A DNA stretch of 64,000 bases, from positions 4,168,604 to 4,232,603 of the forward strand of contig NZ_NKRE01000001.1 of the NCBI RefSeq assembly GCF_002705925.1, read 5' to 3'. Of the stretch, positions 36,936-45,652 are shown piece by piece; within the stretch, counting starts at the first letter, position 1, and every line of letters begins with the position of its first letter. A program made the translations under genes and the position numbers. Under the pieces are notes generated by a model, which was not told where the DNA came from, did not search any database, and was given only the letters and a program-made list of their open reading frames with translations. The stretch comes from Mycobacterium ostraviense (GTDB taxonomy: Bacteria > Actinomycetota > Actinomycetes > Mycobacteriales > Mycobacteriaceae).

Positions 36936-37652
36936 ATGACCGATCAGCCGCCCCCCGGCGGGTCTTACCCCCCACCGCCACCGCCTCCCGGCTCCTCCGG
37001 TGGGTTTGAGCCACCGTCCCAGCCTTCGCAGCCGAGCGGCGGCTCCTACCCGCCGCCTCCGCCGCCTGGCGGGTCTTATTCGCCACCACCCCCGCCGGAG
37101 GGCGGCTATCCGCCACCGCCGCCGCCGTCGGCCGCCGGCTATGCGCCACCGCCGCCCGGGCCGGCGATCCGCTCCCGGCCGACGGAGTCCTACACCCCGT
37201 GGATAACCCGCGTACTGGCCTTCCTCATCGACACCGCTCCGATTGTCGTCGTCTACGGCATCGGTTGGGTGATCGCAATGGTCACCCAGCAGTCGTCGTG
37301 CGTCACCAGCGTCAATCAGTACGACGTGAGCCAGTACTGCTATGCGCAGGACTCGATCATCGGGGTGCTGGCGCAGGGGCTGGCGTCGCTGGCGATACTC
37401 GCCTACGGGGTGTGGAACTACGGCTACCGCCAGGGCACCACCGGATCGAGCATCGGCAAGTCGGTGCTGAAGTTCAAGGTGGTCAGCGAAACCACCGGTC
37501 AGCCGTTGGGCTTCGGGATGTCATTGGTACGTCAACTCGCACACTTTGTCGACGCGATCATCTGCTACGTGGGCTTCCTGTTCCCGTTGTGGGACGCCAA
37601 GCGACAGACGCTGGCCGACAAGATCATGACCACGGTCTGCCTGCCGGTCTGA
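36936..37652 (+). CDS. pra: Proline-rich antigen homologue (RDD family membrane protein)
   Basis: A 238-residue protein from ATG 36936 behind GGAAGG. Residues 1-80 are a proline/glycine repeat region with recurring GGSYPPPPPP and GGYPPPPPP units. The remainder is an RDD domain with three hydrophobic segments (ITRVLAFLIDTAPIVVVYGIGW, SIIGVLAQGLASLAILAYGVW, LAHFVDAIICYVGFLFPLW). The layout matches the mycobacterial proline-rich antigen Pra. It is placed between cbs and metB; a long hairpin follows its stop codon. Confidence 0.93.
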   Translation: MTDQPPPGGSYPPPPPPPGSSGGFEPPSQPSQPSGGSYPPPPPPGGSYSPPPPPEGGYPPPPPPSAAGYAPPPPGPAIRSRPTESYTPWITRVLAFLIDTAPIVVVYGIGWVIAMVTQQSSCVTSVNQYDVSQYCYAQDSIIGVLAQGLASLAILAYGVWNYGYRQGTTGSSIGKSVLKFKVVSETTGQPLGFGMSLVRQLAHFVDAIICYVGFLFPLWDAKRQTLADKIMTTVCLPV

Positions 37653-37668
37653 CCCTGGCATTGACTCG

Positions 37669-37712
37669 GCAAGGCGCTATCCCGGACGCGGCGACCCGGG
37701 GTAGCGCCTTGC
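37669..37712 (+). terminator. Hairpin between pra and metB
   Basis: A 17-bp stem (GCAAGGCGCTATCCCGG with CCGGGGTAGCGCCTTGC, one G-T pair) closes a 10-base loop 16 bp after the pra stop. The following T run is poor, so it may be a hairpin-type mycobacterial terminator or a pausing site before metB. Confidence 0.6.
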
Positions 37713-37730
37713 TATTAGGCTTGACCATCG

Positions 37731-38897
37731 ATGAATGACGACCGTCTGGGGCATCACCAGTTCAGCGGGCTAGCCACCAAAGCCATCCACGCCGGCTACC
37801 GACCCGACTCGGCAACCGGAGCCGTCAATGCTCCGATCTATGCCAGCAGTACGTTCGCGCAGGACGGTGTCGGCGGACTGAGGGGCGGCTACGAATACGC
37901 TCGCACCGGAAACCCGACGCGGGCCGCCTTGGAGGCGTCGCTGGCCGCCGTCGAGGACGGCGGGTACTGCCGGGCGTTCAGTTCCGGGATGGCCGCCGCC
38001 GACTGTGCGCTGCGGGCCATGCTGCGACCCGGGGACCACGTGGTCATTCCCGACGACGCCTACGGCGGCACCTTTCGGCTGATCGACAAGGTGTTCACCC
38101 GGTGGAACGTCGAGTACACACCGGTGGCGCTTTCCGATCTGGATGCGGCGCGCGGTGCGATCACGCCGCGCACCCGGCTGATCTGGGTGGAAACACCGAC
38201 CAACCCGTTGCTGTCGATCGCCGACATCGCGAGCATCGCTCAGCTGGGTGCGGATAGCTCCGCAAAAGTGTTGGTGGACAACACGTTTGCATCGCCAGCT
38301 CTGCAGCAGCCGTTGACACTGGGCGCCGATGTGGTGTTGCACTCGACTACCAAGTACATCGGCGGGCACTCCGACGTCGTGGGCGGTGCCCTGGTCACCA
38401 ACGACGAGGAGCTGGACCAGGCGTTCGGCTTCCTGCAGAACGGGGCGGGAGCCGTCCCGGGTCCGTTCGACGCCTACCTGACCATGCGCGGGCTGAAGAC
38501 CTTGGTGCTGCGGATGCAGCGGCATAGCGAAAATGCTGGTGCCGTAGCCCAATTCCTCGCCGAGCATCCCGCGGTCACTACTGTGCTGTATCCGGGACTC
38601 CTGGAGCACCCCGGGCATGACGTCGCCGCGCGGCAAATGCGCGGCTTCGGCGGCATGGTATCGGTGCGCATGAAAGCCGGGCGGGAAGCCGCTCGGAATC
38701 TATGCGCCAACACCAAGGTCTTCATCCTGGCCGAATCGCTGGGCGGGGTGGAATCGCTTATCGAACATCCCGCCGCCATGACCCATGCGTCGACTGCGGG
38801 CTCGCAGCTCGAGGTCCCCGACGATCTGGTACGGCTTTCGGTCGGCATCGAGGACATCGCCGACCTGCTCGGCGATCTGGAGCAGGCGCTCGGCTAG
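37731..38897 (+). CDS. metB: Cystathionine gamma-synthase MetB
   Basis: A 388-residue member of the Cys/Met-metabolism PLP family. PLP Lys208 is in LHSTTKYIGGHSD; YEYARTGNPTRAALE and ETPTNPLLSIADI are family blocks, and SLGGVESLIEHPAAMTHAS is the substrate-binding C-terminal segment. It joins O-succinyl- or O-acetylhomoserine with cysteine to form cystathionine, or can work as a gamma-lyase. It is transcribed in the same direction as cbs and pra. Confidence 0.94.
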   Translation: MNDDRLGHHQFSGLATKAIHAGYRPDSATGAVNAPIYASSTFAQDGVGGLRGGYEYARTGNPTRAALEASLAAVEDGGYCRAFSSGMAAADCALRAMLRPGDHVVIPDDAYGGTFRLIDKVFTRWNVEYTPVALSDLDAARGAITPRTRLIWVETPTNPLLSIADIASIAQLGADSSAKVLVDNTFASPALQQPLTLGADVVLHSTTKYIGGHSDVVGGALVTNDEELDQAFGFLQNGAGAVPGPFDAYLTMRGLKTLVLRMQRHSENAGAVAQFLAEHPAVTTVLYPGLLEHPGHDVAARQMRGFGGMVSVRMKAGREAARNLCANTKVFILAESLGGVESLIEHPAAMTHASTAGSQLEVPDDLVRLSVGIEDIADLLGDLEQALG

Positions 38898-38931
38898 GCG
38901 CGCCGACGGCCTACCGGACGCTCGGGCGCGA

Positions 38932-39426
38932 TTACGAGTGATATGGCTCCGCGCTGACCAGGGTGACCTCGACGGTGCTGCCGTTGGGGACCTTGTAGCT
39001 GCGGGTCTCACCGACCTTGGCGTCGATCAGCGCGCCGCCCAGCGGTGAATTCGGCGAGTAGACCTCGAGCTTGCCGTCGTTGACGCCCTCCTGGCGGGTG
39101 GCGATCAGGAACGTTTCGGTGTCGGACTTGTCGCCGTTGTAGTAGACCTTGACGACCGAACCGGGCAGGGCCACCCCGGACTGCGTGGGCGCTTCGCCGA
39201 CCTTGGCATTGCTGAGCAGGTCTTGTAGCTGACGGATGCGGGCTTCCTGTTGCCCTTGTTCTTCGCGAGCGGCGTGGTATCCGCCGTTCTCGCGCAGGTC
39301 GCCTTCCTCGCGGCGGTCGTTGATTTCGGCGGCGATGATCGGACGATTCGCGATCAGCTGATCGAGCTCGGCCTTGAGTCGGTCATGTGACTCCTGGGTC
39401 AACCAGGTCACCTGAGTATCCGTCAT
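38932..39426 (-). CDS. greA: Transcription elongation factor GreA
   Basis: A 164-residue factor from ATG 39426 with AAGGAG upstream. The N-terminal coiled coil carries the acidic tip [24 protein letters not shown], used to stimulate transcript cleavage in the RNA polymerase secondary channel. The C-terminal FKBP-like domain has [18 protein letters not shown]. It rescues backtracked RNA polymerase. It converges with metB. Confidence 0.95.
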   Translation of the reverse strand: MTDTQVTWLTQESHDRLKAELDQLIANRPIIAAEINDRREEGDLRENGGYHAAREEQGQQEARIRQLQDLLSNAKVGEAPTQSGVALPGSVVKVYYNGDKSDTETFLIATRQEGVNDGKLEVYSPNSPLGGALIDAKVGETRSYKVPNGSTVEVTLVSAEPYHS

Positions 39427-39448
39427 CTCGTCGCGCTCCTTGTGTTCT

Positions 39449-39468
39449 CTTATGCGTATTCGCATAAG
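39449..39468. promoter_or_regulatory. Inverted repeat in the greA leader
   Basis: CTTATGCG and CGCATAAG form a perfect 8-bp inverted repeat around TATT, 22 bp upstream of the greA start codon. It overlaps the expected promoter or leader position and is AT-rich in context, so it may be an operator or an RNA hairpin. Confidence 0.45.
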
Positions 39469-39550
39469 GTGCTGATCCCGCTGTCGGTGTGCGGGTGGCC
39501 GCCCCGGTTGCTGTCACGCCGTGTTGCTTACGGCCGTTAATGCAGCAATA

Positions 39551-39642
39551 CACGGTCCAAAGCAGGACCGTGCATCCAGCAATGTTACCACTGCGCAAAC
39601 ACTCAATGACGGCATCTGCGCAGTTCGGCTCACGGTGAGCCG
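39551..39642. terminator. Two hairpins downstream of the DUF4307 gene
   Basis: CGGCTCA-CGG-TGAGCCG (39626-39642) lies 11 bp past the stop of the minus-strand DUF4307 gene. CACGGTCC-AAAGCA-GGACCGTG (39551-39572) lies further on. Either could terminate that transcript before greA. CTGCGCA and TGCGCAG arms lie between them. The rest of the 39427-39653 gap carries no gene. Confidence 0.5.
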
Positions 39643-39653
39643 GAAGATGCGCC

Positions 39654-40088
39654 TCACGACGAGCGCAGGTATGCGGGCACGTCTGTGCCGCAACCATATA
39701 TGTCCGCCATCACCGGCGGCTTGCTCGATTTCAGCGTCGTCGTCACCTGCACGGTGGTCTGATCCGACGGTGCCACCAGCACTTCGCGCCGGCCCGTCTC
39801 GCTGCCGTCGTGGGCCCGAACCCGCACAATGCAGTCCACCGGCCGCGACGGGTCCTTGCGGGTCACGCTGATCGTGACCGATGCGGTTTCGTCGTCGATC
39901 ACCCGATAGGCGGCCAGCGAGCCGGTCACCTCGCTGGTGCCGATCCGTTGGTAGGCGATGAAGGCCACGGCCAATCCGGCCGCCACGGCCACCACCGTCA
40001 GGGCGATGGCCAGGCGGCGCCGCGACCGGCTGGACAGCCGCGCTCGCCCGTAGCGGGCTTCGGGACGGGAAACGGGTACTGGTTTCAT
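39654..40088 (-). CDS. DUF4307 membrane-anchored protein (Rv1081c-like)
   Basis: A 144-residue protein with a basic N-terminus, one membrane segment ([22 protein letters not shown], residues 25-46) and an exported beta-rich domain ([37 protein letters not shown]) with a probable cysteine pair (DCIVRV and YGCGTD). This is the DUF4307 layout. It is divergent from mca with about 125 bp between start codons. No activity is known. Confidence 0.85.
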   Translation of the reverse strand: MKPVPVSRPEARYGRARLSSRSRRRLAIALTVVAVAAGLAVAFIAYQRIGTSEVTGSLAAYRVIDDETASVTISVTRKDPSRPVDCIVRVRAHDGSETGRREVLVAPSDQTTVQVTTTLKSSKPPVMADIYGCGTDVPAYLRSS

Positions 40089-40212
40089 ACCTGGATGGTT
40101 GGCGGGAAGCCGGGGTGCGGCCGAGGAGGATGGGACGATCGAGAACTGGAATTATAGGGTCGCAACCGGGCGAGCAGCAGACCGGCCGGCCGGCACAGGA
40201 ACAAGGGAGCAC

Positions 40213-41085
40213 GTGAGCGAACTGCGGTTGATGGCGGTGCACGCCCACCCTGACGACGAGTCCAGTAAGGGCGCGGCCACCCTTGCCCGCTACGCCGACG
40301 AGGGCCATCGGGTGTTGGTGGTGACCTTGACCGGCGGCGAGCGCGGCGAAATTCTCAACCCGGCGATGGACCTGCCCGACGTGCATGGCCACATCTCGGA
40401 GATCCGCCGCGACGAGATGGCCAAGGCTGCCGAGATCCTCGGTGTGGAGCACAGCTGGCTGGGCTTCGTCGACTCCGGACTTCCCAAGGGCGACCCGCCA
40501 TCACCGCTGCCCGAAGGCTGCTTTGCGCTGGTGCCGCTGGAGGAGTCCATCGAGGCGTTGGTGCGGGTGGTCCGTGAATTCCGGCCGCACGTCATCACTA
40601 CCTACGACGAGAACGGCGGGTACCCGCATCCCGATCACATCCGCTGCCACCAGGTCTCGATCGGCGCCTACGAGGCGGCCGGCGACTACCGTCGATTCCG
40701 GGATGCCGGTGAGCCGTGGACGGTGTCCAAGCTGTACTACATCCACGGCTTTCTGCGGGAGCGGATGCGTATTTTGCAGGAGGAGTTCATCAAACGCGGT
40801 CAGGAGGGTCCGTTCGCGAAGTGGCTCGAGCACTGGCATCCCGACCACGATCCCTTTGCCAACCGGGTGACGACGCGCGTCGAGTGCTCGAAGTACTTCG
40901 CTCAGCGTGACGACGCGCTGCGCGCACACGCCACCCAGATCGACCCGAACGCCGAGTTCTTCGCCGCTCCGCTGTCCTGGCAGCAGGAGCTCTGGCCGAC
41001 CGAGGAATTCGAATTGGCGCGCTCGCGCGTTCCCATCCGGCTGCCGGAGACGGAGCTGTTCGCCGGGATCGAGCCGGACCAGTGA
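40213..41085 (+). CDS. mca: Mycothiol S-conjugate amidase Mca
   Basis: A 290-residue zinc amidase from GTG 40213, preceded by AAGGGAG. The zinc motif HAHPDDE occupies residues 10-16, and a second ligand lies in [11 protein letters not shown] near residue 142. It cleaves mycothiol S-conjugates to a mercapturic acid and GlcN-inositol, detoxifying electrophiles and antibiotics in the cytosol. The paralogue MshB has a similar N-terminus, but the length, the [24 protein letters not shown] region and the neighbours fit Mca (Rv1082). Confidence 0.94.
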   Translation: MSELRLMAVHAHPDDESSKGAATLARYADEGHRVLVVTLTGGERGEILNPAMDLPDVHGHISEIRRDEMAKAAEILGVEHSWLGFVDSGLPKGDPPSPLPEGCFALVPLEESIEALVRVVREFRPHVITTYDENGGYPHPDHIRCHQVSIGAYEAAGDYRRFRDAGEPWTVSKLYYIHGFLRERMRILQEEFIKRGQEGPFAKWLEHWHPDHDPFANRVTTRVECSKYFAQRDDALRAHATQIDPNAEFFAAPLSWQQELWPTEEFELARSRVPIRLPETELFAGIEPDQ

Positions 41086-41105
41086 ACCGCCTTTTGCTCA
41101 GCGTG

Positions 41106-41381
41106 ATGGCAGACGATGCACCCCGCAACCATGGCCCCGATTTCGGCAAGGCAAGTCCGTTGGGGCTGCTGGTCATCGTGCTGCTGGTGGTCGCCACGCT
41201 GTTCTTGGTGCGATCGATGAACCGGCAACTGAAAAAGGTTCCCGAATCGTTCGACCGCCTGCACCCCGAGCCCGACCAGGCTGCCGACGAGGGCACCGAC
41301 CCGGTCACCCGCGACGAGCCGCCCGGTATCGACGGTAAGGGATCCGCGCGACCACCGGGACCCGTCGATGAGCCCGGCTGA
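41106..41381 (+). CDS. Small single-pass membrane protein (Rv1083-like)
   Basis: About 91 residues from ATG 41106; a GTG at 41082, overlapping the mca stop, is an alternative start. One membrane helix (LGLLVIVLLVVATLFLV) is followed by a short basic segment and a proline/aspartate-rich tail, DRLHPEPDQAADEGTDP. The tail overlaps the next gene by 14 bp. Function unknown; tight packing between mca and the DUF255 gene suggests co-expression. Confidence 0.78.
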   Translation: MADDAPRNHGPDFGKASPLGLLVIVLLVVATLFLVRSMNRQLKKVPESFDRLHPEPDQAADEGTDPVTRDEPPGIDGKGSARPPGPVDEPG

Positions 41382-43380
41382 TCCGTCTGGAGCCAATACC
41401 CTGGCGGCGGCAACCAGCCCTTACTTGCGTCAGCATGCCGACAACCCGGTGCACTGGCAGCAGTGGACGCCGCAGGCACTGGCCGAGGCGGCCGCGCGCG
41501 ACGTGCCGATCCTGCTGTCGGTGGGCTACGCCGCCTGTCACTGGTGTCACGTGATGGCCCACGAATCCTTCGCCGACGACGAGGTGGCCGCCGCGATGAA
41601 TGCCGGATTCGTCTGCATCAAGGTCGATCGCGAGGAACGGCCGGACATCGACGCGGTCTACATGAACGCCACCGTCGCGCTGACCGGGCAGGGCGGCTGG
41701 CCGATGACGTGTTTCCTCACCCCCGACGGCCGGCCCTTCTTCTGCGGCACCTACTATCCGAAAGATGCGTTCCTGCAACTGCTTTCGGCTATATCCGAGA
41801 CCTGGGAGCAGCGCCGCGACGAGGTCGAGCAGGCTTCGGACCATATCGCCGGCGAGCTGCGCTCGATGGCGTCCGGCCTGCCCGGCGGCGGGACGGACGT
41901 TGCGCCGCAGTTGTGCGATCACGCCGTCGCGGTGGTGCTGGGTGACCAGGACACGGCTCACGGCGGCTGGGGCAGGGCACCAAAATTCCCGCCGTCGGCG
42001 CTGCTGGAAGCGCTGCTGCGGCACTACGAGCGCACCGGTTCCTTGGCGGCGCTTCAGGCGGTGTCGCGCACCGGCACCGCGATGGCCCGGGGCGGCATCT
42101 ACGACCAACTCGCCGGCGGCTTCGCCCGATACAGCGTCGACAACGCTTGGGTGGTACCGCATTTCGAGAAGATGCTGTACGACAATGCGCTGCTGCTGCG
42201 CGCCTACGCACACTGGGCCCGGCGCACCGGGGATCCGCTGGCCCGCCGCATCACCGCCGAGACTGCGCGGTTCTTGCTCGACGAGCTGGCCGACGGTGAC
42301 ATGTTCACGTCATCGCTGGATGCCGACGCCGACGGCCGCGAGGGCTCTAGCTACGTGTGGACCCCCGCGGAGCTGGCCGAGGTGCTCGGCGCCGACGACG
42401 GGCGTTGGGCGGCAGAGGTTTTCGCCGTCACCCTTGCCGGCACCTTCGAACAGGGGGCCTCGGTGCTGCAGCTACTCAGGGACCCCGACGACCCGCGGCG
42501 TTTCGAGCGGATCAAGGGCGCGTTGTTGGCGGCCCGGCTCACCCGTGCCCAGCCGGGGCGCGACGACAAGGTCGTCACCTCCTGGAACGGGCTGGCCGTC
42601 ACCGCGCTGGCCGAGGCCGCCGTGGCATTGCCGGAGCCGTCACTGGCGCAAGCCGCACAGCGATGCGCGACCGCGCTGCTGGACTTACACGTGGTCGACC
42701 GCCGGTTGCGGCGTGCCAGCCTGGGCGGGGTGGTGGGCGACAGCGCCGCCATCTTGGAGGACCACGCCATGCTGGCCACCGGTCTGCTGGCGCTGTACCA
42801 ACTGACCTCCGATGCGGCCTGGCTAACGGCGGCTAGCGGCTTGCTCGACACGGCGTTGCAGCACTTTGCCGATCGGCAGCATCCGGGCCGGTGGTTCGAC
42901 ACCGCCGACGACGCCGAGCAGCTGATGCTGCGGCCCGCCGACCCGCTGGACGGGGCGACGCCGTCGGGGGCGTCGTCGATCGCCGAGGCCTTGCTGACCG
43001 CCGCGCACTTGGTCGAGCCTGGCCGCGCCGAGCGGTATTTGCAGGCGGCCACCGACACGCTGCGCGAACATTCGGTATTGCTGGCCCGGGCGCCACGGTC
43101 GGCGGGTCACTGGTTGTCGGTCGCCGAGGCGGCGGTACGCGGGCCGCTGCAGATCGCGGTCGCTTGTGCCGATCCGCAGTCACCGCTGTTGGCCGCCGCT
43201 CGCCGGCTCGCGCCCGGAGGGGCGATCGTCATCGGTGGCCGGGTCGGCTCGTCGCCGCTGCTGATCGACCGGGACCGGGTAAACGGCGCCGACGCGGCCT
43301 ACGTGTGCCGCGGGCGAGTCTGTGACCTGCCGGTGACCAGCGCAGACGAACTCGCCGCCGCTCTGCGACCGCCGGGATAG
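41368..43380 (+). CDS. DUF255 thioredoxin-domain protein (YyaL/Rv1084-like)
   Basis: A 670-residue protein. The N-terminal thioredoxin-like domain holds YAACHWCHVMAHESF near residue 55, the CxxC signature of the family, followed by KVDREERPDIDAVYM and GQGGWPMTCFLTPDGRPFFCGTYYP. The rest is an alpha/alpha-toroid like that of N-acylglucosamine epimerases (GGIYDQLAGGFARYSVDNAWVVPHFEKMLYDNA). The biochemical role is unresolved. It overlaps the small membrane protein gene and is the last gene of the mca unit. Confidence 0.9.
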   Translation: MSPADPSGANTLAAATSPYLRQHADNPVHWQQWTPQALAEAAARDVPILLSVGYAACHWCHVMAHESFADDEVAAAMNAGFVCIKVDREERPDIDAVYMNATVALTGQGGWPMTCFLTPDGRPFFCGTYYPKDAFLQLLSAISETWEQRRDEVEQASDHIAGELRSMASGLPGGGTDVAPQLCDHAVAVVLGDQDTAHGGWGRAPKFPPSALLEALLRHYERTGSLAALQAVSRTGTAMARGGIYDQLAGGFARYSVDNAWVVPHFEKMLYDNALLLRAYAHWARRTGDPLARRITAETARFLLDELADGDMFTSSLDADADGREGSSYVWTPAELAEVLGADDGRWAAEVFAVTLAGTFEQGASVLQLLRDPDDPRRFERIKGALLAARLTRAQPGRDDKVVTSWNGLAVTALAEAAVALPEPSLAQAAQRCATALLDLHVVDRRLRRASLGGVVGDSAAILEDHAMLATGLLALYQLTSDAAWLTAASGLLDTALQHFADRQHPGRWFDTADDAEQLMLRPADPLDGATPSGASSIAEALLTAAHLVEPGRAERYLQAATDTLREHSVLLARAPRSAGHWLSVAEAAVRGPLQIAVACADPQSPLLAAARRLAPGGAIVIGGRVGSSPLLIDRDRVNGADAAYVCRGRVCDLPVTSADELAAALRPPG

Positions 43381-43393
43381 TAGCGTGCCCCAC

Positions 43394-43776
43394 ATGCCGG
43401 ACCGCACCGACAGAGCCCAGGCGATCGCTGACACCGTCCACCGTTACATCGCGGTGCTCAACGACGGCGGCGTCGAGGGCCTGGTCAGCTTCTAACCGCC
43501 GACGCCACTCTCGAGGATCCCGTCGGCGGGGAGGTGCACATCGGCACGCATGCAATCCGTGGCTTCTACTCGGCGGTCGCCGGGTTCGAGCGGGCGTGTG
43601 AGCTGGTGTCGCTGCGGGTTTCCGGCAACGAGGCGGCGTTGCAGTTTCGGCTGACCGTGACGGCGGGCGACAACGCAATGCGGGTGGAGCCCATCGAGGT
43701 GATGGTTTTCGACGACCGCGGCAAGGTCAGCGCGATGAAGGGGTACTGGTCGGCCGACGACGTCGCCCGGCTTTAG
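43394..43776 (+). pseudogene. Frameshifted NTF2/ketosteroid isomerase-like gene
   Basis: ATG 43394 opens MPDRTDRAQAIADTVHRYIAVLNDGG, a typical SnoaL/NTF2 first helix, then stops at TAA 43493-43495. Shifting one frame from 43495 restores TADATLEDPVGGEVHIGTHAI and continues to a stop at 43776 (IEVMVFDDRGKVSAMKGYW). One missing base near 43493 explains the break. The intact product would be about 128 residues, the normal length for a steroid delta-isomerase-like protein. It may be a true pseudogene or a sequencing indel. Confidence 0.8.
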
Positions 43777-43854
43777 CGTGCCGACGATCCCGGCCGTGCA
43801 GCGGGCGGGGGAGGAGGTGCGCAATTGGGTTCCCGCGTGCCGACGATCCCGGCC
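43777..43854. repeat. 19-bp direct repeat pair
   Basis: CGTGCCGACGATCCCGGCC occurs at 43777-43795, immediately after the pseudogene stop, and again identically at 43836-43854, 59 bp apart. The second copy ends 11 bp before the stop of the hemolysin III gene on the other strand. It is probably a local duplication or part of an intergenic repeat family. Confidence 0.7.
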
Positions 43855-43865
43855 TGGAGCGGCTG

Positions 43866-44606
43866 CTAAAACACCACGAACCACATCGCGATGTAATGGC
43901 AGATCGCCGCGACCGCGGTGCAGGCGTGGAAGAACTCGTGATAGCCGAACGTCGACGGCCACGGGTCTGGCCAGCGTACCGCGTAGAGAATGCCGCCGAT
44001 GCTGTACAGCGCGCCGCCGACGAACAGCAGAACCAGCGCCGTCACCCCCGCGTTGTTCAGGATCGTCGCGGTGTACCAGACGGCCACCCAGCCCAGCAGG
44101 AGATAGAGGGGCACGCCCACCCAGCGTGGCGCGGTCGGCCAGCACATCTTCAGCAGCACCCCGGCGATCGCACCACCCCACACGATCGACAACACCACCC
44201 GCCCCGCGTGGCCCGGCAGGGCCAACAGCGCAAACGGCGTGTAGCTGCCCGCGATGAACACGAAGATCATCGAATGATCGGCGCGCTTCATCCAGGCGCG
44301 GGCCGACGCGGATTCCCAGTCGACTCGGTGATAGGTGGCGCTGACGGTGAACATCACCACGGTGGCCATGATGTAGGCCAACGTAGCCAGCCCGGCCTTG
44401 GTGGAACTGACGGCCCACGAGACCGCGACCAGCGACGCCCCGGCGAAAACGGCGATACCGGCCGAGTAGACATGGATCCAGCCCCGGAAGCGGGGTTTGG
44501 TCAGGGCCCGGGCAACGCCCTCGACGATGTGGTGGGCAGCATTGGACGGCGTGAGCCCGTGTGATTCGGGTGCTGCGGCGGTAGCCGTGCTGGCCTGGCT
44601 GCTCAT
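43866..44606 (-). CDS. Hemolysin III family (TrhA/PAQR) membrane protein
   Basis: A 246-residue protein with seven predicted membrane helices after a 40-residue soluble N-terminus. PAQR-type metal-site residues are visible: SATYHRVDW near residue 95, [18 protein letters not shown], and [16 protein letters not shown] at the end. The family is linked to membrane energetics and lipid homeostasis; true haemolytic activity is doubtful. It is divergent from the prenyl diphosphate synthase gene and matches Rv1085c in position. Confidence 0.9.
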   Translation of the reverse strand: MSSQASTATAAAPESHGLTPSNAAHHIVEGVARALTKPRFRGWIHVYSAGIAVFAGASLVAVSWAVSSTKAGLATLAYIMATVVMFTVSATYHRVDWESASARAWMKRADHSMIFVFIAGSYTPFALLALPGHAGRVVLSIVWGGAIAGVLLKMCWPTAPRWVGVPLYLLLGWVAVWYTATILNNAGVTALVLLFVGGALYSIGGILYAVRWPDPWPSTFGYHEFFHACTAVAAICHYIAMWFVVF

Positions 44607-44761
44607 GTCTCCCGTCTCCCCGTTGTGTTGTTGCCGGTAACCGTCACAATCACCCTAGTCGGGTTGGTTGTCGCAGACGGTTACGACGTGGGCGCGCATG
44701 CGGTGATTTTGGCCCGGATCAAGGCCGGAATCTGGTGTCTGTCACAGTAGTCTGGATTCTC

Positions 44762-45550
44762 GTGGAGATCATCCCGCCGCGGCTCAAAGAGCCTTTGTAT
44801 CGGATTTACGAGCTTCGGCTGCGGCAGGGTCTGGCCGCCACTCGATCCGAATTGCCGAGACACATCGCGGTGCTATGCGACGGTAACCGCCGGTGGGCGC
44901 GCAGCGCAGGTTACGAGGACGTCAGCTACGGCTACCGGATGGGTGCCGCCAAGATTGCCGAGATGCTGCGGTGGTGCCAGGACGCCGGCATCGAGATGAC
45001 CACCGTCTACCTGCTTTCCACCGAAAACCTGCAGCGTGATCCCGACGAGCTCGCCGGACTGATCGAGATCATCACCGACGTCGTCGAGGAGATCTGCGCC
45101 CCCGCCAACCGCTGGAGTGTGCGTACCGTCGGGGATCTGGGGCTGATCGGCGAGGAGCCGGCCCGCCGGGTGCGCGACGCGGTGGAATCGACCCCCGAGA
45201 CGGCGTCGTTCCATGTCAACGTCGCGGTGGGCTACGGTGGGCGCCGCGAGATCGTCGACGCGGTTCGGGCGTTGTTGAGCAAAGAATTGGCCAATGGCGC
45301 CAGCGCCGAGGAGCTGGTCGACGCGGTGACCGAAGACGGCATTTCCGAAAATCTCTACACCTCGGGACAACCCGACCCGGATTTGGTGATTCGCACCTCG
45401 GGTGAGCAACGCCTGTCCGGTTTCCTGCTGTGGCAAAGCGCCTATTCGGAGATGTGGTTCACCGAAGCGCACTGGCCCGCGTTCCGCCGGGTCGATTTTC
45501 TGCGCGCGCTGCGCGATTACAGCCAGCGCCATCGGCGCTACGGCAAGTAA
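44762..45550 (+). CDS. Z-isoprenyl diphosphate synthase (Z,E-FPP synthase, Rv1086-like)
   Basis: A 262-residue cis-prenyltransferase from GTG 44762. Asp40 in VLCDGNRRWARSAG binds magnesium and diphosphate; YLLSTENLQRDPDEL, NVAVGYGGRREIVDA and DLVIRTSGEQRLSGFLLWQSAYSE are the remaining UPP-synthase blocks. The M. tuberculosis homologue makes omega,E,Z-farnesyl diphosphate, the C15 primer for decaprenyl phosphate used in cell-wall assembly. The start gives the same length as that homologue. An upstream ATG at 44735 adds nine residues and is less likely. Confidence 0.93.
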   Translation: MEIIPPRLKEPLYRIYELRLRQGLAATRSELPRHIAVLCDGNRRWARSAGYEDVSYGYRMGAAKIAEMLRWCQDAGIEMTTVYLLSTENLQRDPDELAGLIEIITDVVEEICAPANRWSVRTVGDLGLIGEEPARRVRDAVESTPETASFHVNVAVGYGGRREIVDAVRALLSKELANGASAEELVDAVTEDGISENLYTSGQPDPDLVIRTSGEQRLSGFLLWQSAYSEMWFTEAHWPAFRRVDFLRALRDYSQRHRRYGK

Positions 45551-45652
45551 CCCGTGCCGATCGCAAGCGCGGCGAAGCCGGGCGCTGGGGGTACCTCCCG
45601 CTCGCGGGCGCAGCGGGTCGGCACGAATTGGACCCCGTGTCAAACTGGATGC

